Shown here: positions 32,904-41,745 of the stretch, piece by piece
Position numbering within the stretch: position 1 is the first letter of the stretch
How the letters are laid out: every line of letters starts with the position of its first letter
Assembly (NCBI GenBank): GCA_020403245.1
Contig: JADBYA010000009.1
Coordinates: 124,001 to 188,000, forward strand
Reading direction: 5' to 3'
DNA: 64,000 bases
From: Flavobacterium sp.
Lineage (GTDB): Bacteria > Bacteroidota > Bacteroidia > Flavobacteriales > Flavobacteriaceae
Made by a program: the position numbers and the translations under genes
Notes under the pieces: generated by a model
What the model saw: only the letters and a program-made list of their open reading frames with translations
Database searches by the model: none
Told to the model about the DNA's origin: nothing

Positions 32904-35900
32904 ATGAAAACAATTTACAAAAAGTTGTTATTTTTATTCCTAACATTGCCTTTCAGCGTTCTTGCACAGAGCACTTTAAGTGGGGTTGTTCTTGATTCAA
33001 AAACAAATCAACCCATGCCAGGAGTAAATGTAGTAGTTCAAGGTGCTAATAGTAGCACAACAACCGATTTTGACGGAAAATTTAAATTAGGGGGTCTAAA
33101 AACTGGAGACAAAGTTTTCTTTTCTTTTATTGGTTATGACACTCAAACTTTAATTTATTCTGGTCAAAATGAAGTTAGCGTATCTCTTTATGAAAGCGCT
33201 AATCAATTACAAGAAGTAGTAGTTCAAGTGGGGTATGGTGGTGTTAAAAAAAGAGATGTAACTGGTTCTGTAACACAAATAGCAGCTAAAGATTTTAACA
33301 AGGGCGCTAACGTAACAGCTGAAAATTTACTTACAGGTAGAGTTGCTGGTTTGACAATTAATTCTGGTGGTGGTGCGCCAGGTAGTGGTTCTCAAATTAG
33401 AATTCGAGGTGGATCGTCTTTAAGTGCTTCTAATGATCCTTTAATAGTGATTGATGGTTTGCCAATAACAAATGATTCAAATGTTGGTGCTACCTCTATA
33501 CTCGCCTCTCTGAATCCTAATGATATTGAAAGTTTTAACGTTTTGAAAGACGCTTCAGCATCCGCAATTTATGGTGCAAGAGCAGCAAATGGAGTAATCA
33601 TTATTACCACTAAACGTGGGGGTAAAAAATTATCAGTAGATTATAATTTTCAATATGGTTCGGGTCGCATAATTAACAAATTAGATGTTATGAATGCGCA
33701 ACAATACACTAGCTTTTTGCAACAAAATCACCCGTCACGTTTGGGTGAACTTGGAATTATCAATCCAAATATTGTAGATAATCCGGCGACACCTGAGAAT
33801 GAGGCAAGAGAAATCTATAATACGGATTGGCAGGATGCTATTTACAGAAGAACTGATTTTGTTGACAACAATATTAGCGTAAAAGGGCAATTGTTTGATA
33901 GAATTCCAGCTAAGTTAACAATTAACAATACATACCAACAAGGTTTAAGGTTGACGAATGATTTTACTAGAAACAATGTTTCAGTTGCATTAAACCCTCG
34001 TTTCTTAGACGACCATTTAAAATTTAATGTGTCGGCATTGTACAGCAATGAACGTAATAGATTTGCTAATAGCGTTGAAGGAACTGCTATACGTTTCGAC
34101 CCAACCAAACCAGTCAGAAATCCTTATAGTAATAATTTTGGAGGTTTCTTTGAATACGAAAACACATCTGATCCAACAGGATTATCAGCACAATCACCAA
34201 GAAATCCAGTAGCTGACTTATTACAAACTGATGATACAGGTGTAAATAATAGATTTTTAGGAAATTTCGAAATCGATTATAAATTTCATTTCTTCCCAGC
34301 TTTGAGAGCTGTAGTAAATTTAGGTTTTGATGAATCTAATGGTGTTAGACAAATTAATAAAGGAACTGTTGGTGTTGGTTCAAGTGAGATTTTAAACAAC
34401 GAATTTATTGGAACTAATATTAGAGATGAAGATACTAGAAGAAATAAATTGTTAGATGCTTATTTTGTATTCAATAAAAAGTTTGGTATGACAAGTGTAG
34501 AAGCTACAGCTGGTTACTCTTATCAAAGGTTTCAATACAGCGGTTATAGAAGCGGAAATAGAAATAATCCTGCTGCTGTAGAAAGTTTTCCTGCAAGCCC
34601 TGATGAGGTTTTGATAGGTTATTTTGCTAGAACAAACTTAGGATTTAATGATAAGTATTTAGTAACTCTTGCTATGAGAAGAGATGGTACTTCGCGCTTT
34701 TCAGAGGAAAATCGCTGGGGTAATTTTCCATCTGCCGCTTTTGCATGGAAAATGAAAGAAGATTTCTTTAAAGACAGTAAGTTAATTTCTGATTTTAAAT
34801 TAAGATTGGGTTGGGGTATCTCTGGACAACAGGCTATTCCTGTTGGGGATTTTTACTTGCCCAGATATACAACAGGTTTACCAAATTCTCAGTATAGTTT
34901 TGGTGGAGAATCATTCCTAGTAGGTGTGCCACAATCTTATAATCCAAATTTAAAATGGGAAGAAACAACTTCATATAATGCGGGTATTGATTATGGTCTT
35001 TTTAACGGAAGATTAACCGGCGCTTTAGATGTTTTCTACAAATTAACAGATGATTTATTTTTTAATGAAACTCCTTATGCTGATGGAAGTAATTTTGGTA
35101 ATCAAGGACCAGCAAATGGTGGAAGTTTTTCAACAAAAGGTATTGAATTTAATTTGAATGCTGAGGTAGTTAGAGGCGATAATTTTAATTGGAATGTTAA
35201 CTTTAATGCTACAAAATTTGAGAGAAGAATAGAGTCTTTACCATCTGGACAGGTTGAACAATTTACAGGTGCTTCTGGTGCAGGTTTTGGTGGAACATCT
35301 CAAATTAGAAGAGTAGGTTTCACTCCAGATTCGTTTTTTGTATACAAACAACTTTATAATGTAAATGGTACACCTATTGATGGCGCCTTTGCCGACTTAA
35401 ATGGCGATGGTATTGTTAACGAAAATGACCGTTATATATATAAAAATCCAGATCCTGATGCTGTATTTGGGTTCTCATCAAATATGAATTACAAAAATTT
35501 TGATTTTTCTTTCTTTTTGAGAGCAAGTGTTGGGAACAGAATATTGAATCAAGTAAATGCTACACGTGCTTATTCTGATTATGCTGTTGCTAATGATGGT
35601 CAGTTATCGAATATTCCAAATTCATTCAATGATACTGGTTTTACTGTTCCAACAGGAATTATTGCATTATCAGATTTGTATGTGGAAAATGGTTCTTTTC
35701 TGAGAATGGATAACATTACTTTGGGATATACTTTTCCTAAATGGTTAGAAGGAAAAGCGTCTTTGAGATTGTTTACTGGTGTACAAAACGCATTTATTAT
35801 AACACAATATTCTGGATTAGATCCAGAAATAAATGAAAGTGGAAGAGATAATACGATCTATCCACGACAAAGACAATTTTTATTTGGGGCTAATATAAAA

Positions 35901-35906
35901 TTCTAA
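32904..35906 (+). CDS. susC: SusC/RagA-family TonB-dependent oligosaccharide transporter
   Basis: The 1000-residue outer-membrane protein has a signal peptide (to about residue 22), a carboxypeptidase regulatory-like domain (about 24-105), a plug with VQVGYGGVKKRDVTGSV and the SusC signature NDPLIVIDGLPI, and a large barrel. A calcium-like GDGIVNENDRY loop is typical of SusC proteins. It forms the TonB-driven gate of a SusCD complex that imports maltooligosaccharides to the periplasm. It is followed after 8 bases by susD. Length is at the normal 1000-residue mark. Regulation by the divergent LacI gene is inferred. Confidence 0.95.
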   Translation: MKTIYKKLLFLFLTLPFSVLAQSTLSGVVLDSKTNQPMPGVNVVVQGANSSTTTDFDGKFKLGGLKTGDKVFFSFIGYDTQTLIYSGQNEVSVSLYESANQLQEVVVQVGYGGVKKRDVTGSVTQIAAKDFNKGANVTAENLLTGRVAGLTINSGGGAPGSGSQIRIRGGSSLSASNDPLIVIDGLPITNDSNVGATSILASLNPNDIESFNVLKDASASAIYGARAANGVIIITTKRGGKKLSVDYNFQYGSGRIINKLDVMNAQQYTSFLQQNHPSRLGELGIINPNIVDNPATPENEAREIYNTDWQDAIYRRTDFVDNNISVKGQLFDRIPAKLTINNTYQQGLRLTNDFTRNNVSVALNPRFLDDHLKFNVSALYSNERNRFANSVEGTAIRFDPTKPVRNPYSNNFGGFFEYENTSDPTGLSAQSPRNPVADLLQTDDTGVNNRFLGNFEIDYKFHFFPALRAVVNLGFDESNGVRQINKGTVGVGSSEILNNEFIGTNIRDEDTRRNKLLDAYFVFNKKFGMTSVEATAGYSYQRFQYSGYRSGNRNNPAAVESFPASPDEVLIGYFARTNLGFNDKYLVTLAMRRDGTSRFSEENRWGNFPSAAFAWKMKEDFFKDSKLISDFKLRLGWGISGQQAIPVGDFYLPRYTTGLPNSQYSFGGESFLVGVPQSYNPNLKWEETTSYNAGIDYGLFNGRLTGALDVFYKLTDDLFFNETPYADGSNFGNQGPANGGSFSTKGIEFNLNAEVVRGDNFNWNVNFNATKFERRIESLPSGQVEQFTGASGAGFGGTSQIRRVGFTPDSFFVYKQLYNVNGTPIDGAFADLNGDGIVNENDRYIYKNPDPDAVFGFSSNMNYKNFDFSFFLRASVGNRILNQVNATRAYSDYAVANDGQLSNIPNSFNDTGFTVPTGIIALSDLYVENGSFLRMDNITLGYTFPKWLEGKASLRLFTGVQNAFIITQYSGLDPEINESGRDNTIYPRQRQFLFGANIKF

Positions 35907-35914
35907 AAATAACT

Positions 35915-37537
35915 ATGAAAAAAAGTAAGTTTAATTTCGTTTATCTCCTTTTCACTGCTATGATTTTTACATCATGTGAAAGTGACTTGGATATCACGCC
36001 AGAAAATCCGCAAGTATTTCTTTCTGAGGAGTTCTTTAATACTCCAGACGCATACAAAAAAGGATTAGCAGGTGTTTATGGTAATTTGGCCTTAACCGGT
36101 ACAGACGGTCCAACCTCATCAAATATAGGTGGGATTGATGCTGGTACAAGCCAATACGGTCGTTGTTTATGGTATTTGCAAAATCTTGCCACAGACGAAG
36201 CTATTTGGAGTTATGAAAATGATGGTGGTGTAAGAGATTTACAGCGCAACATTTGGACGCCAGATAATGTTATAATCAGAGGAATGTTCAGTCGAGGTAT
36301 GTTTCATGTGGCTCTGTGTAATGAATATTTAAGACAAACAACTCCAGAAAAATTAGCTTCTAGAGGTGTAACAAACCCAACCTTGATCAGCGATATTCAA
36401 GATTATAGAAATGAAATGAAAGCTATGAGAGCATTGGCTTATTATCATTTGATGGATATGTTTGGTAAAGCTGCGTTTAACACAGAAGATCAGGCGGTTG
36501 CTATAGCTGGTGTCGAATATAATAGACAGCAACTATTCCAATTTATTGAAACAGATTTAACAGCTTTAATTCCATTTCTCAAAGCACCTAGAACAAATGA
36601 AAGTGGTCGTTTAGATCAGGCATTTGCAAGAATGATTTTAGCGAAGATGTATCTTAATGCTGAAGTTTATGTAGGGCAAAATAGATATCAAGATTGTATG
36701 ACACAATGTGATGCAATTATAGCTGGGGGCTATGTTCTTGAGCCTAATTATCTAGACAATTTTAGAGCTGATAATGATACATCAACAGAAATGATTTTCG
36801 CTATTCAGTCTGATGGTTTAGTAACACAAAATTTTGGACCAACAACAGTAATGATTAATGGTTCAGTAGGATCGTTGGAGCAAAATGGTATCTCTCTTGG
36901 AGTTGGTGCTGGAGGTTGGGGTGGTGCCATTCGTCTCAGAAAACAATTTGTAGAAAAATTTAACGGGGCAGCTTTTGATTTTGATGCTAGAAAAACACTG
37001 TCAGGTGGTGGAAACCGATCATTGGATATTCTAGACATAAACAACAGAAATCAAGGTTATATCTTGGCTAAGTTTTCAAATGTAAGTTCAAATGGATTAT
37101 CTGGATCAAATTCAACTTTTGTAGATACAGATTTTCCGCTTTTTAGATTGGCAGATGCTTATTTAATGTACGCCGAGGCACAGATGAGAAAAGATGGTGC
37201 TACAAATGGAAGTTCTGTAACTAATTTAACTTCACAATCTCTTGGATATATCAACGCTTTGAGAGAAAGAGCTAACGATGGAAATTTTGCGAATGTAACA
37301 ACTAATCAAGTTACTCTCGATTTTATTTTAGACGAAAGATCAAGAGAATTACACTGGGAAGCTCATAGAAGACAAGATTTGATTCGTTTCGGAAAATATT
37401 CAGGAGGAACTTACATTTGGGCATGGAAAGGAAATGCACCGTCAGGAATAGCTATTTCTTCTAATCGAAACGTTTATCCAATTCCACAACTTGCTTTAGT
37501 AGCAAACCCTAACTTATCTCAAAATACAGGTTATTAA
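35915..37537 (+). CDS. susD: SusD/RagB-family surface glycan-binding lipoprotein
   Basis: The 540-residue protein has a lipoprotein signal (MIFTSC-ESD, Cys near residue 20) and the SusD fold: N-terminal EEFFNTPDAYKKGLAGVYGNL, the helical TPR-like core (EMKAMRALAYYHLMDMFG, RLDQAFARMILAKMYLN), and the C-terminal LDERSRELHWEAHRRQDLIRFGKY that marks the family. It caps the SusC barrel and binds starch fragments at the surface. It lies between susC (8 bp) and the SusE-like gene (17 bp) in one operon. Confidence 0.95.
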   Translation: MKKSKFNFVYLLFTAMIFTSCESDLDITPENPQVFLSEEFFNTPDAYKKGLAGVYGNLALTGTDGPTSSNIGGIDAGTSQYGRCLWYLQNLATDEAIWSYENDGGVRDLQRNIWTPDNVIIRGMFSRGMFHVALCNEYLRQTTPEKLASRGVTNPTLISDIQDYRNEMKAMRALAYYHLMDMFGKAAFNTEDQAVAIAGVEYNRQQLFQFIETDLTALIPFLKAPRTNESGRLDQAFARMILAKMYLNAEVYVGQNRYQDCMTQCDAIIAGGYVLEPNYLDNFRADNDTSTEMIFAIQSDGLVTQNFGPTTVMINGSVGSLEQNGISLGVGAGGWGGAIRLRKQFVEKFNGAAFDFDARKTLSGGGNRSLDILDINNRNQGYILAKFSNVSSNGLSGSNSTFVDTDFPLFRLADAYLMYAEAQMRKDGATNGSSVTNLTSQSLGYINALRERANDGNFANVTTNQVTLDFILDERSRELHWEAHRRQDLIRFGKYSGGTYIWAWKGNAPSGIAISSNRNVYPIPQLALVANPNLSQNTGY

Positions 37538-37554
37538 TAATTAATAAATTAAAT

Positions 37555-38682
37555 ATGAAAAATATAGTAAAATCAATTTTAGCAGTAACAATTAGTGCTT
37601 TTCTTATAACATCATGTGAAGATGAGCAGGATTTAAAGTTCATAAGACCGGCTGAGTCATTTTCAATAATTACGCCTTTATCTGGAGATGCTGTTGTTTT
37701 AAATGAAACTACTCCAAGCAATCCAGGAATTTCTTTAACATGGACTGAGGCAGATTTTTCAACACCTACTGAGGTACAATATGCCGTTGAGTTGGCACCT
37801 GCAGGATCAGATTTCTCTACTGCACAAGTGTTGGCCACAACAACAAATGAATTTATAAGCGTTCAATCAAGTCAATTAAACTTTGCTGTATTGGTTGCTG
37901 GTGGTACTCCTTTTGTTCAAAGTCCAGTAGATATTAGAATAAAAGCAACTGTTGGCTCCTCTGAACCAACTTATTCTAACACTATTACCTATTTGGTAAC
38001 AACTTATGGTTGTTTAGGACAATATGCAGTCGGAGCAGGAATTCCATCTGCAGGTTGGAATTGGGACAATCCATTAAACTTAATTTGTGATGACAATGTA
38101 TTAACAGCGACAGTAACTTTTGCCAACGGTACTTTTAGATTTTTTACAGAAGAGTCAAATTGGGGATCAGGAAGAAATTTTCCATACTACACTGGTCTTG
38201 GTTATAAAATAAGTACAAATTTTGAAAATGCAAACGATGGAGACTCTAATTTTAGATTTATAGGCACTCCAGGAGTTCATCGATTAAAAATTGATGAAAA
38301 TCAAAAAGCAATCACTGCATTTCAAGGTTCAACAGCGGCTAATTCCTATTGGTTAGTTGGTCAAGCTACACCAGGAGGATGGTCTTGGGCAGGTAATAAT
38401 GAGTCAGAATTAGGACTTGTAGCTCCCGGAATTTACCAAGCTATTATTCGTTTTAGTCCTGCTGGAGATGCTAATTTTAGAGTTTGGTTAGCAAATGATG
38501 GAACTAATGCTAGTTGGGGTTCACCTAACAGAAACTTCCCTTCTTTTGCAAATGATGGATACACTATTGATCCTGAATTAGTAAATGCAAATGACGGAGA
38601 CTCAAATTTTAAATATATTGGTCCAGATGCCGTTCGAAGATTTACTGTTAACACAATCACAAAAGTGATTACAGTTGACTAA
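37555..38682 (+). CDS. susE: SusE/SusF-like surface lipoprotein with duplicated carbohydrate-binding module
   Basis: The 375-residue lipoprotein (Cys at about residue 20, ITSC-EDE) begins with the SusE N-terminal domain (FSIITPLSGDAVVLNETTPSNPGISLTW). Two related modules follow (about 150-262 and 265-375). Both contain GxNW/GWSW-type Trp-rich strands and the shared ANDGDSNF...IG segment, so they are an internal duplication. SusE/F proteins bind starch at the surface without hydrolysis. It is the third gene of the sus operon; a strong terminator (38700-38738) follows. Confidence 0.88.
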   Translation: MKNIVKSILAVTISAFLITSCEDEQDLKFIRPAESFSIITPLSGDAVVLNETTPSNPGISLTWTEADFSTPTEVQYAVELAPAGSDFSTAQVLATTTNEFISVQSSQLNFAVLVAGGTPFVQSPVDIRIKATVGSSEPTYSNTITYLVTTYGCLGQYAVGAGIPSAGWNWDNPLNLICDDNVLTATVTFANGTFRFFTEESNWGSGRNFPYYTGLGYKISTNFENANDGDSNFRFIGTPGVHRLKIDENQKAITAFQGSTAANSYWLVGQATPGGWSWAGNNESELGLVAPGIYQAIIRFSPAGDANFRVWLANDGTNASWGSPNRNFPSFANDGYTIDPELVNANDGDSNFKYIGPDAVRRFTVNTITKVITVD

Positions 38683-38699
38683 TTAAAATTTAATTTTAT

Positions 38700-38738
38700 A
38701 GGGCTGAATCTAGTTAAACTGTTCAGCCCTTTTTTTTT
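38700..38738 (+). terminator. Terminator after the susCDE genes
   Basis: AGGGCTGAA (38700-38708) and TTCAGCCCT (38722-38730) form a perfect 9-bp stem followed by eight T. The amylase gene begins 22 bases later, so it may be reached only by readthrough or have its own start site. Confidence 0.88.
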
Positions 38739-38759
38739 ATCAAAAAATTAATATAAGTT

Positions 38760-41651
38760 ATGAAAAAAGCATTCCTTTCTATCTTTCTCGCATCCTTTTT
38801 CAATATGAATGCACAGATTACAACCGTTCCTTCTCCTGTTCTCGCCGATCAACCAGCAACAATTACTTTCAATAAAGCTGGTACACCTTTAGCTGCTTAC
38901 AATGGTATTATCTATGCTTATGTAGGCGTAACCGTCAATGGTACACAGTGGCAAAACATTAAAGGAAGCCCTGTTTGGGGTAACAATATTCAACCTCAAA
39001 TGACCCAAACAGCGCCAGGTGCAAACACCTACACTTTGAGTATCACGCCTGATTTGTTCACTTATTTTGGTGTTTCACCAGCCAACTCAATCACACAGAT
39101 TTGTATTATTTTTAGAAGTGCAGATGCTACGCTTCAAACATCTGACGCATTCATTCCTGTTGGAGCATTTCAGTATAATTTAACATCACCATTGTTAAAC
39201 AGTAGTTCTATAATTAACAGTGGCGCCAGCCAATTAATCACTGCAAATAATACAAACGGTGTAGCAACTTACAACCTTTTAGCCAATGGAGTGACTATCA
39301 ACACGGCCACCACTTCAAATTACTCTTTTACTGATACAAATATTACTATAAATAAAAATTACGAGCTAAGAGTTACGCAAGGTAATACGACTTTTATAGC
39401 TAGATTTTCAGTTATCATAAATCCGGGAACAAATTCAGCAGCAATGCCGTCTGGATTAGTTGATGGTATAAATTACAATCAGACAGATCCAACTAAAGCA
39501 ACACTTGTATTAAATGCCCCTTTAAAAAGTTTTGTATACGTTGCTGGTAGTTTTAATAACTGGCAACCCACAGCAGCATTTGCTATGAAAAGAGATACCG
39601 CAGTAGGTTCTACCAAATATTGGTTAGAATTAACAGGACTAACGCCAGGACAAATTTATGCATACCAATATTGGGTTTGTGATGTTGTCAATCTTCCAGC
39701 CAATTCTCCTGCTATTGTTAAAACTGCCGATCCTTTTTCAACCCTGGTATTATCACCGTTTGATGATCCAGAGATTGTAACTTTAGGTGTATTCCCAGGA
39801 CTTCCAGTTTACGCAACAATCGCTCCTGGTCAAGAGAGGGAAGTATCTGTTTTACAAACGGGGCCAAATAATTTATTTTCTTATAATTGGAGTAGTGCCA
39901 CAACAAATTTTGTAAAACCTAAGAAAAAAGATTTAGTTTTTTATGAAGTATTAGTTAGAGATTTTGATGCTAATCGAACCTATCAAGATTTAATCAATAA
40001 AATCGATTATTTCAAAAACCTAAAAATAAATGCTATCAAAATAATGCCCGTTATGGAGTTTGAAGGCAATATGAGTTGGGGTTATAATACTGTTTTTCAT
40101 ATGGCACTCGACAAAAGATACGGACCTCCAGCAAAGTTAAAAGAGTTTATTGATTTATGCCACCAAAATGGGATAGCAGTAGTTTTGGATTTAGCTTTAA
40201 ATCACGTTTTTGGTCGATCACCTCTAGAAAGAATGTGGATGTTGGATCCAGATAATGATGGCTGGGCAAATACAAACACAAATGGAGAAAGAACAACCTC
40301 CGAAAACCCTTACATCAATTTAACGCCGAGACATTCTTATAACGTTGGTAGCGATATAAATCATTTTAGAGAAACAGGACCAGGTGGTAACTTAGCAAAT
40401 ACCTATTCTATTAGAACTATTCAATATTGGATTAATGAATTTAAAATTGATGGATACCGTTGGGATTTAACAAAAGGTTTTACCAACGCATGTTCAAGTT
40501 CTGACGAAGGTTGTACCAATAACTATCAATCAGATAGGGTAGCCAAAATGAAATGGTATGCTGATAATCAGTGGGCTGCAGATCCAAATTCATTGGTGAT
40601 ATTTGAGCATTTAGGAACTGGAGGTTCCGCATCAGAAGAAGTAGAATGGGCAAATTATCAAAGAAGTGGTGATAGCAAAGGAATTATGCAATGGCGTAAA
40701 ATGACCGACCCTTACGCCAATTTATTAAAAGGGAATTTTGCTGATTTAAGCGCTGTAACTGATCCCTCTGATAGAATGATAGGTTATGCAGAAAGTCATG
40801 ACGAAGAACGCGTGGTGTATAAAGCATTAAACGAAGCTGGACAAACACAAGGAAATCTTTTTAAAGTGCATCAAAGACTTCCTGCCATGGGTGCTGTATT
40901 GTTGTTAGTTCCTGGCCCAAAAATGATTTGGCATTTTGGTGCTCTGGGATGGGATAGATCATTGTGGACGTGTAATAATGGAAACGTTTCTTTTTCAAAT
41001 CCAGATTGTAAGTTAGATACCAAACCACAACCACAATGGATTGAAAATTGGCTTCAAGATGCTAACAGAAGTGCTATTTATAATGCTTGGGCAAAAATGA
41101 TTAATCTTAAGAAATCAGAACCTGTATTTGAAAACGGTCAATTTTCTTGGAATTTAGCAACCACAGGCAGCCCAAGATTGGATGTCTGGACATCAACATC
41201 TCAAACAGCTGATTTAAGCTATGTTTTTGTAAGAACCAATTTTTCAGATAATACGTTAAATACAGCTGGGGGTTTCCCTTTTACAGGAACATGGTATAAT
41301 TTGATGGATAATTCAACGATTAATGTTACCTCAAATTCTCAAAACATTTCTATTGAACCAGGAGGTTTTAGAGTATATGGCAATAAAGCATCTACATTAA
41401 GTTCAGAAGAATTTCATAGTAACAGCAACCTTAGCTTATATCCAAACCCGACATCGGGAAGTTTTAGCATCAATGGACAAGTTTCAAAAGTGACCATTTA
41501 TTCCATCACAGGTCAATTGGTCAAATCTTTTGATACTAACACTTCAGAGAATTATCAATATGATGTGAATGATTTAAACAGAGGTGTATATTTGGTGAAA
41601 ATGTTAGACGATAATAAAAACACCATAATTACGAAGTTGTTAAAACAATAA
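38760..41651 (+). CDS. Surface alpha-amylase with T9SS C-terminal sorting domain
   Basis: The 963-residue protein has a signal peptide (to about residue 19), beta-rich N-terminal domains, a CBM48-like module (FVYVAGSFNNWQP, about 258-270), and a GH13 barrel with DLALNHVFG (region I), KIDGYRWDLTKG with the nucleophile (II), VIFEHLG with the acid/base Glu (III) and GYAESHDEERV (IV). It ends in a type A T9SS sorting domain (YPNPTSGSFSIN, then IYSITGQLVKSF, then LNRGVYLVKM). It should be secreted by the type IX system and anchored or released at the cell surface to cut starch for SusCD. Confidence 0.93.
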   Translation: MKKAFLSIFLASFFNMNAQITTVPSPVLADQPATITFNKAGTPLAAYNGIIYAYVGVTVNGTQWQNIKGSPVWGNNIQPQMTQTAPGANTYTLSITPDLFTYFGVSPANSITQICIIFRSADATLQTSDAFIPVGAFQYNLTSPLLNSSSIINSGASQLITANNTNGVATYNLLANGVTINTATTSNYSFTDTNITINKNYELRVTQGNTTFIARFSVIINPGTNSAAMPSGLVDGINYNQTDPTKATLVLNAPLKSFVYVAGSFNNWQPTAAFAMKRDTAVGSTKYWLELTGLTPGQIYAYQYWVCDVVNLPANSPAIVKTADPFSTLVLSPFDDPEIVTLGVFPGLPVYATIAPGQEREVSVLQTGPNNLFSYNWSSATTNFVKPKKKDLVFYEVLVRDFDANRTYQDLINKIDYFKNLKINAIKIMPVMEFEGNMSWGYNTVFHMALDKRYGPPAKLKEFIDLCHQNGIAVVLDLALNHVFGRSPLERMWMLDPDNDGWANTNTNGERTTSENPYINLTPRHSYNVGSDINHFRETGPGGNLANTYSIRTIQYWINEFKIDGYRWDLTKGFTNACSSSDEGCTNNYQSDRVAKMKWYADNQWAADPNSLVIFEHLGTGGSASEEVEWANYQRSGDSKGIMQWRKMTDPYANLLKGNFADLSAVTDPSDRMIGYAESHDEERVVYKALNEAGQTQGNLFKVHQRLPAMGAVLLLVPGPKMIWHFGALGWDRSLWTCNNGNVSFSNPDCKLDTKPQPQWIENWLQDANRSAIYNAWAKMINLKKSEPVFENGQFSWNLATTGSPRLDVWTSTSQTADLSYVFVRTNFSDNTLNTAGGFPFTGTWYNLMDNSTINVTSNSQNISIEPGGFRVYGNKASTLSSEEFHSNSNLSLYPNPTSGSFSINGQVSKVTIYSITGQLVKSFDTNTSENYQYDVNDLNRGVYLVKMLDDNKNTIITKLLKQ

Positions 41652-41674
41652 GATTATAATAGTTATATTTTTTT

Positions 41675-41706
41675 AAAAGCCACGTTTTTATAATGTGGCT
41701 TTTTGT
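41675..41706 (+). terminator. Terminator after the surface amylase gene
   Basis: AAAAGCCAC (41675-41683) pairs with GTGGCTTTT (41695-41703) around an AT-rich loop, ending in a T-rich tract. Confidence 0.8.
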
Positions 41707-41745
41707 ATTTTTATCAAAAAAAAAGTAGCATTGTTTTTTAGAAGT

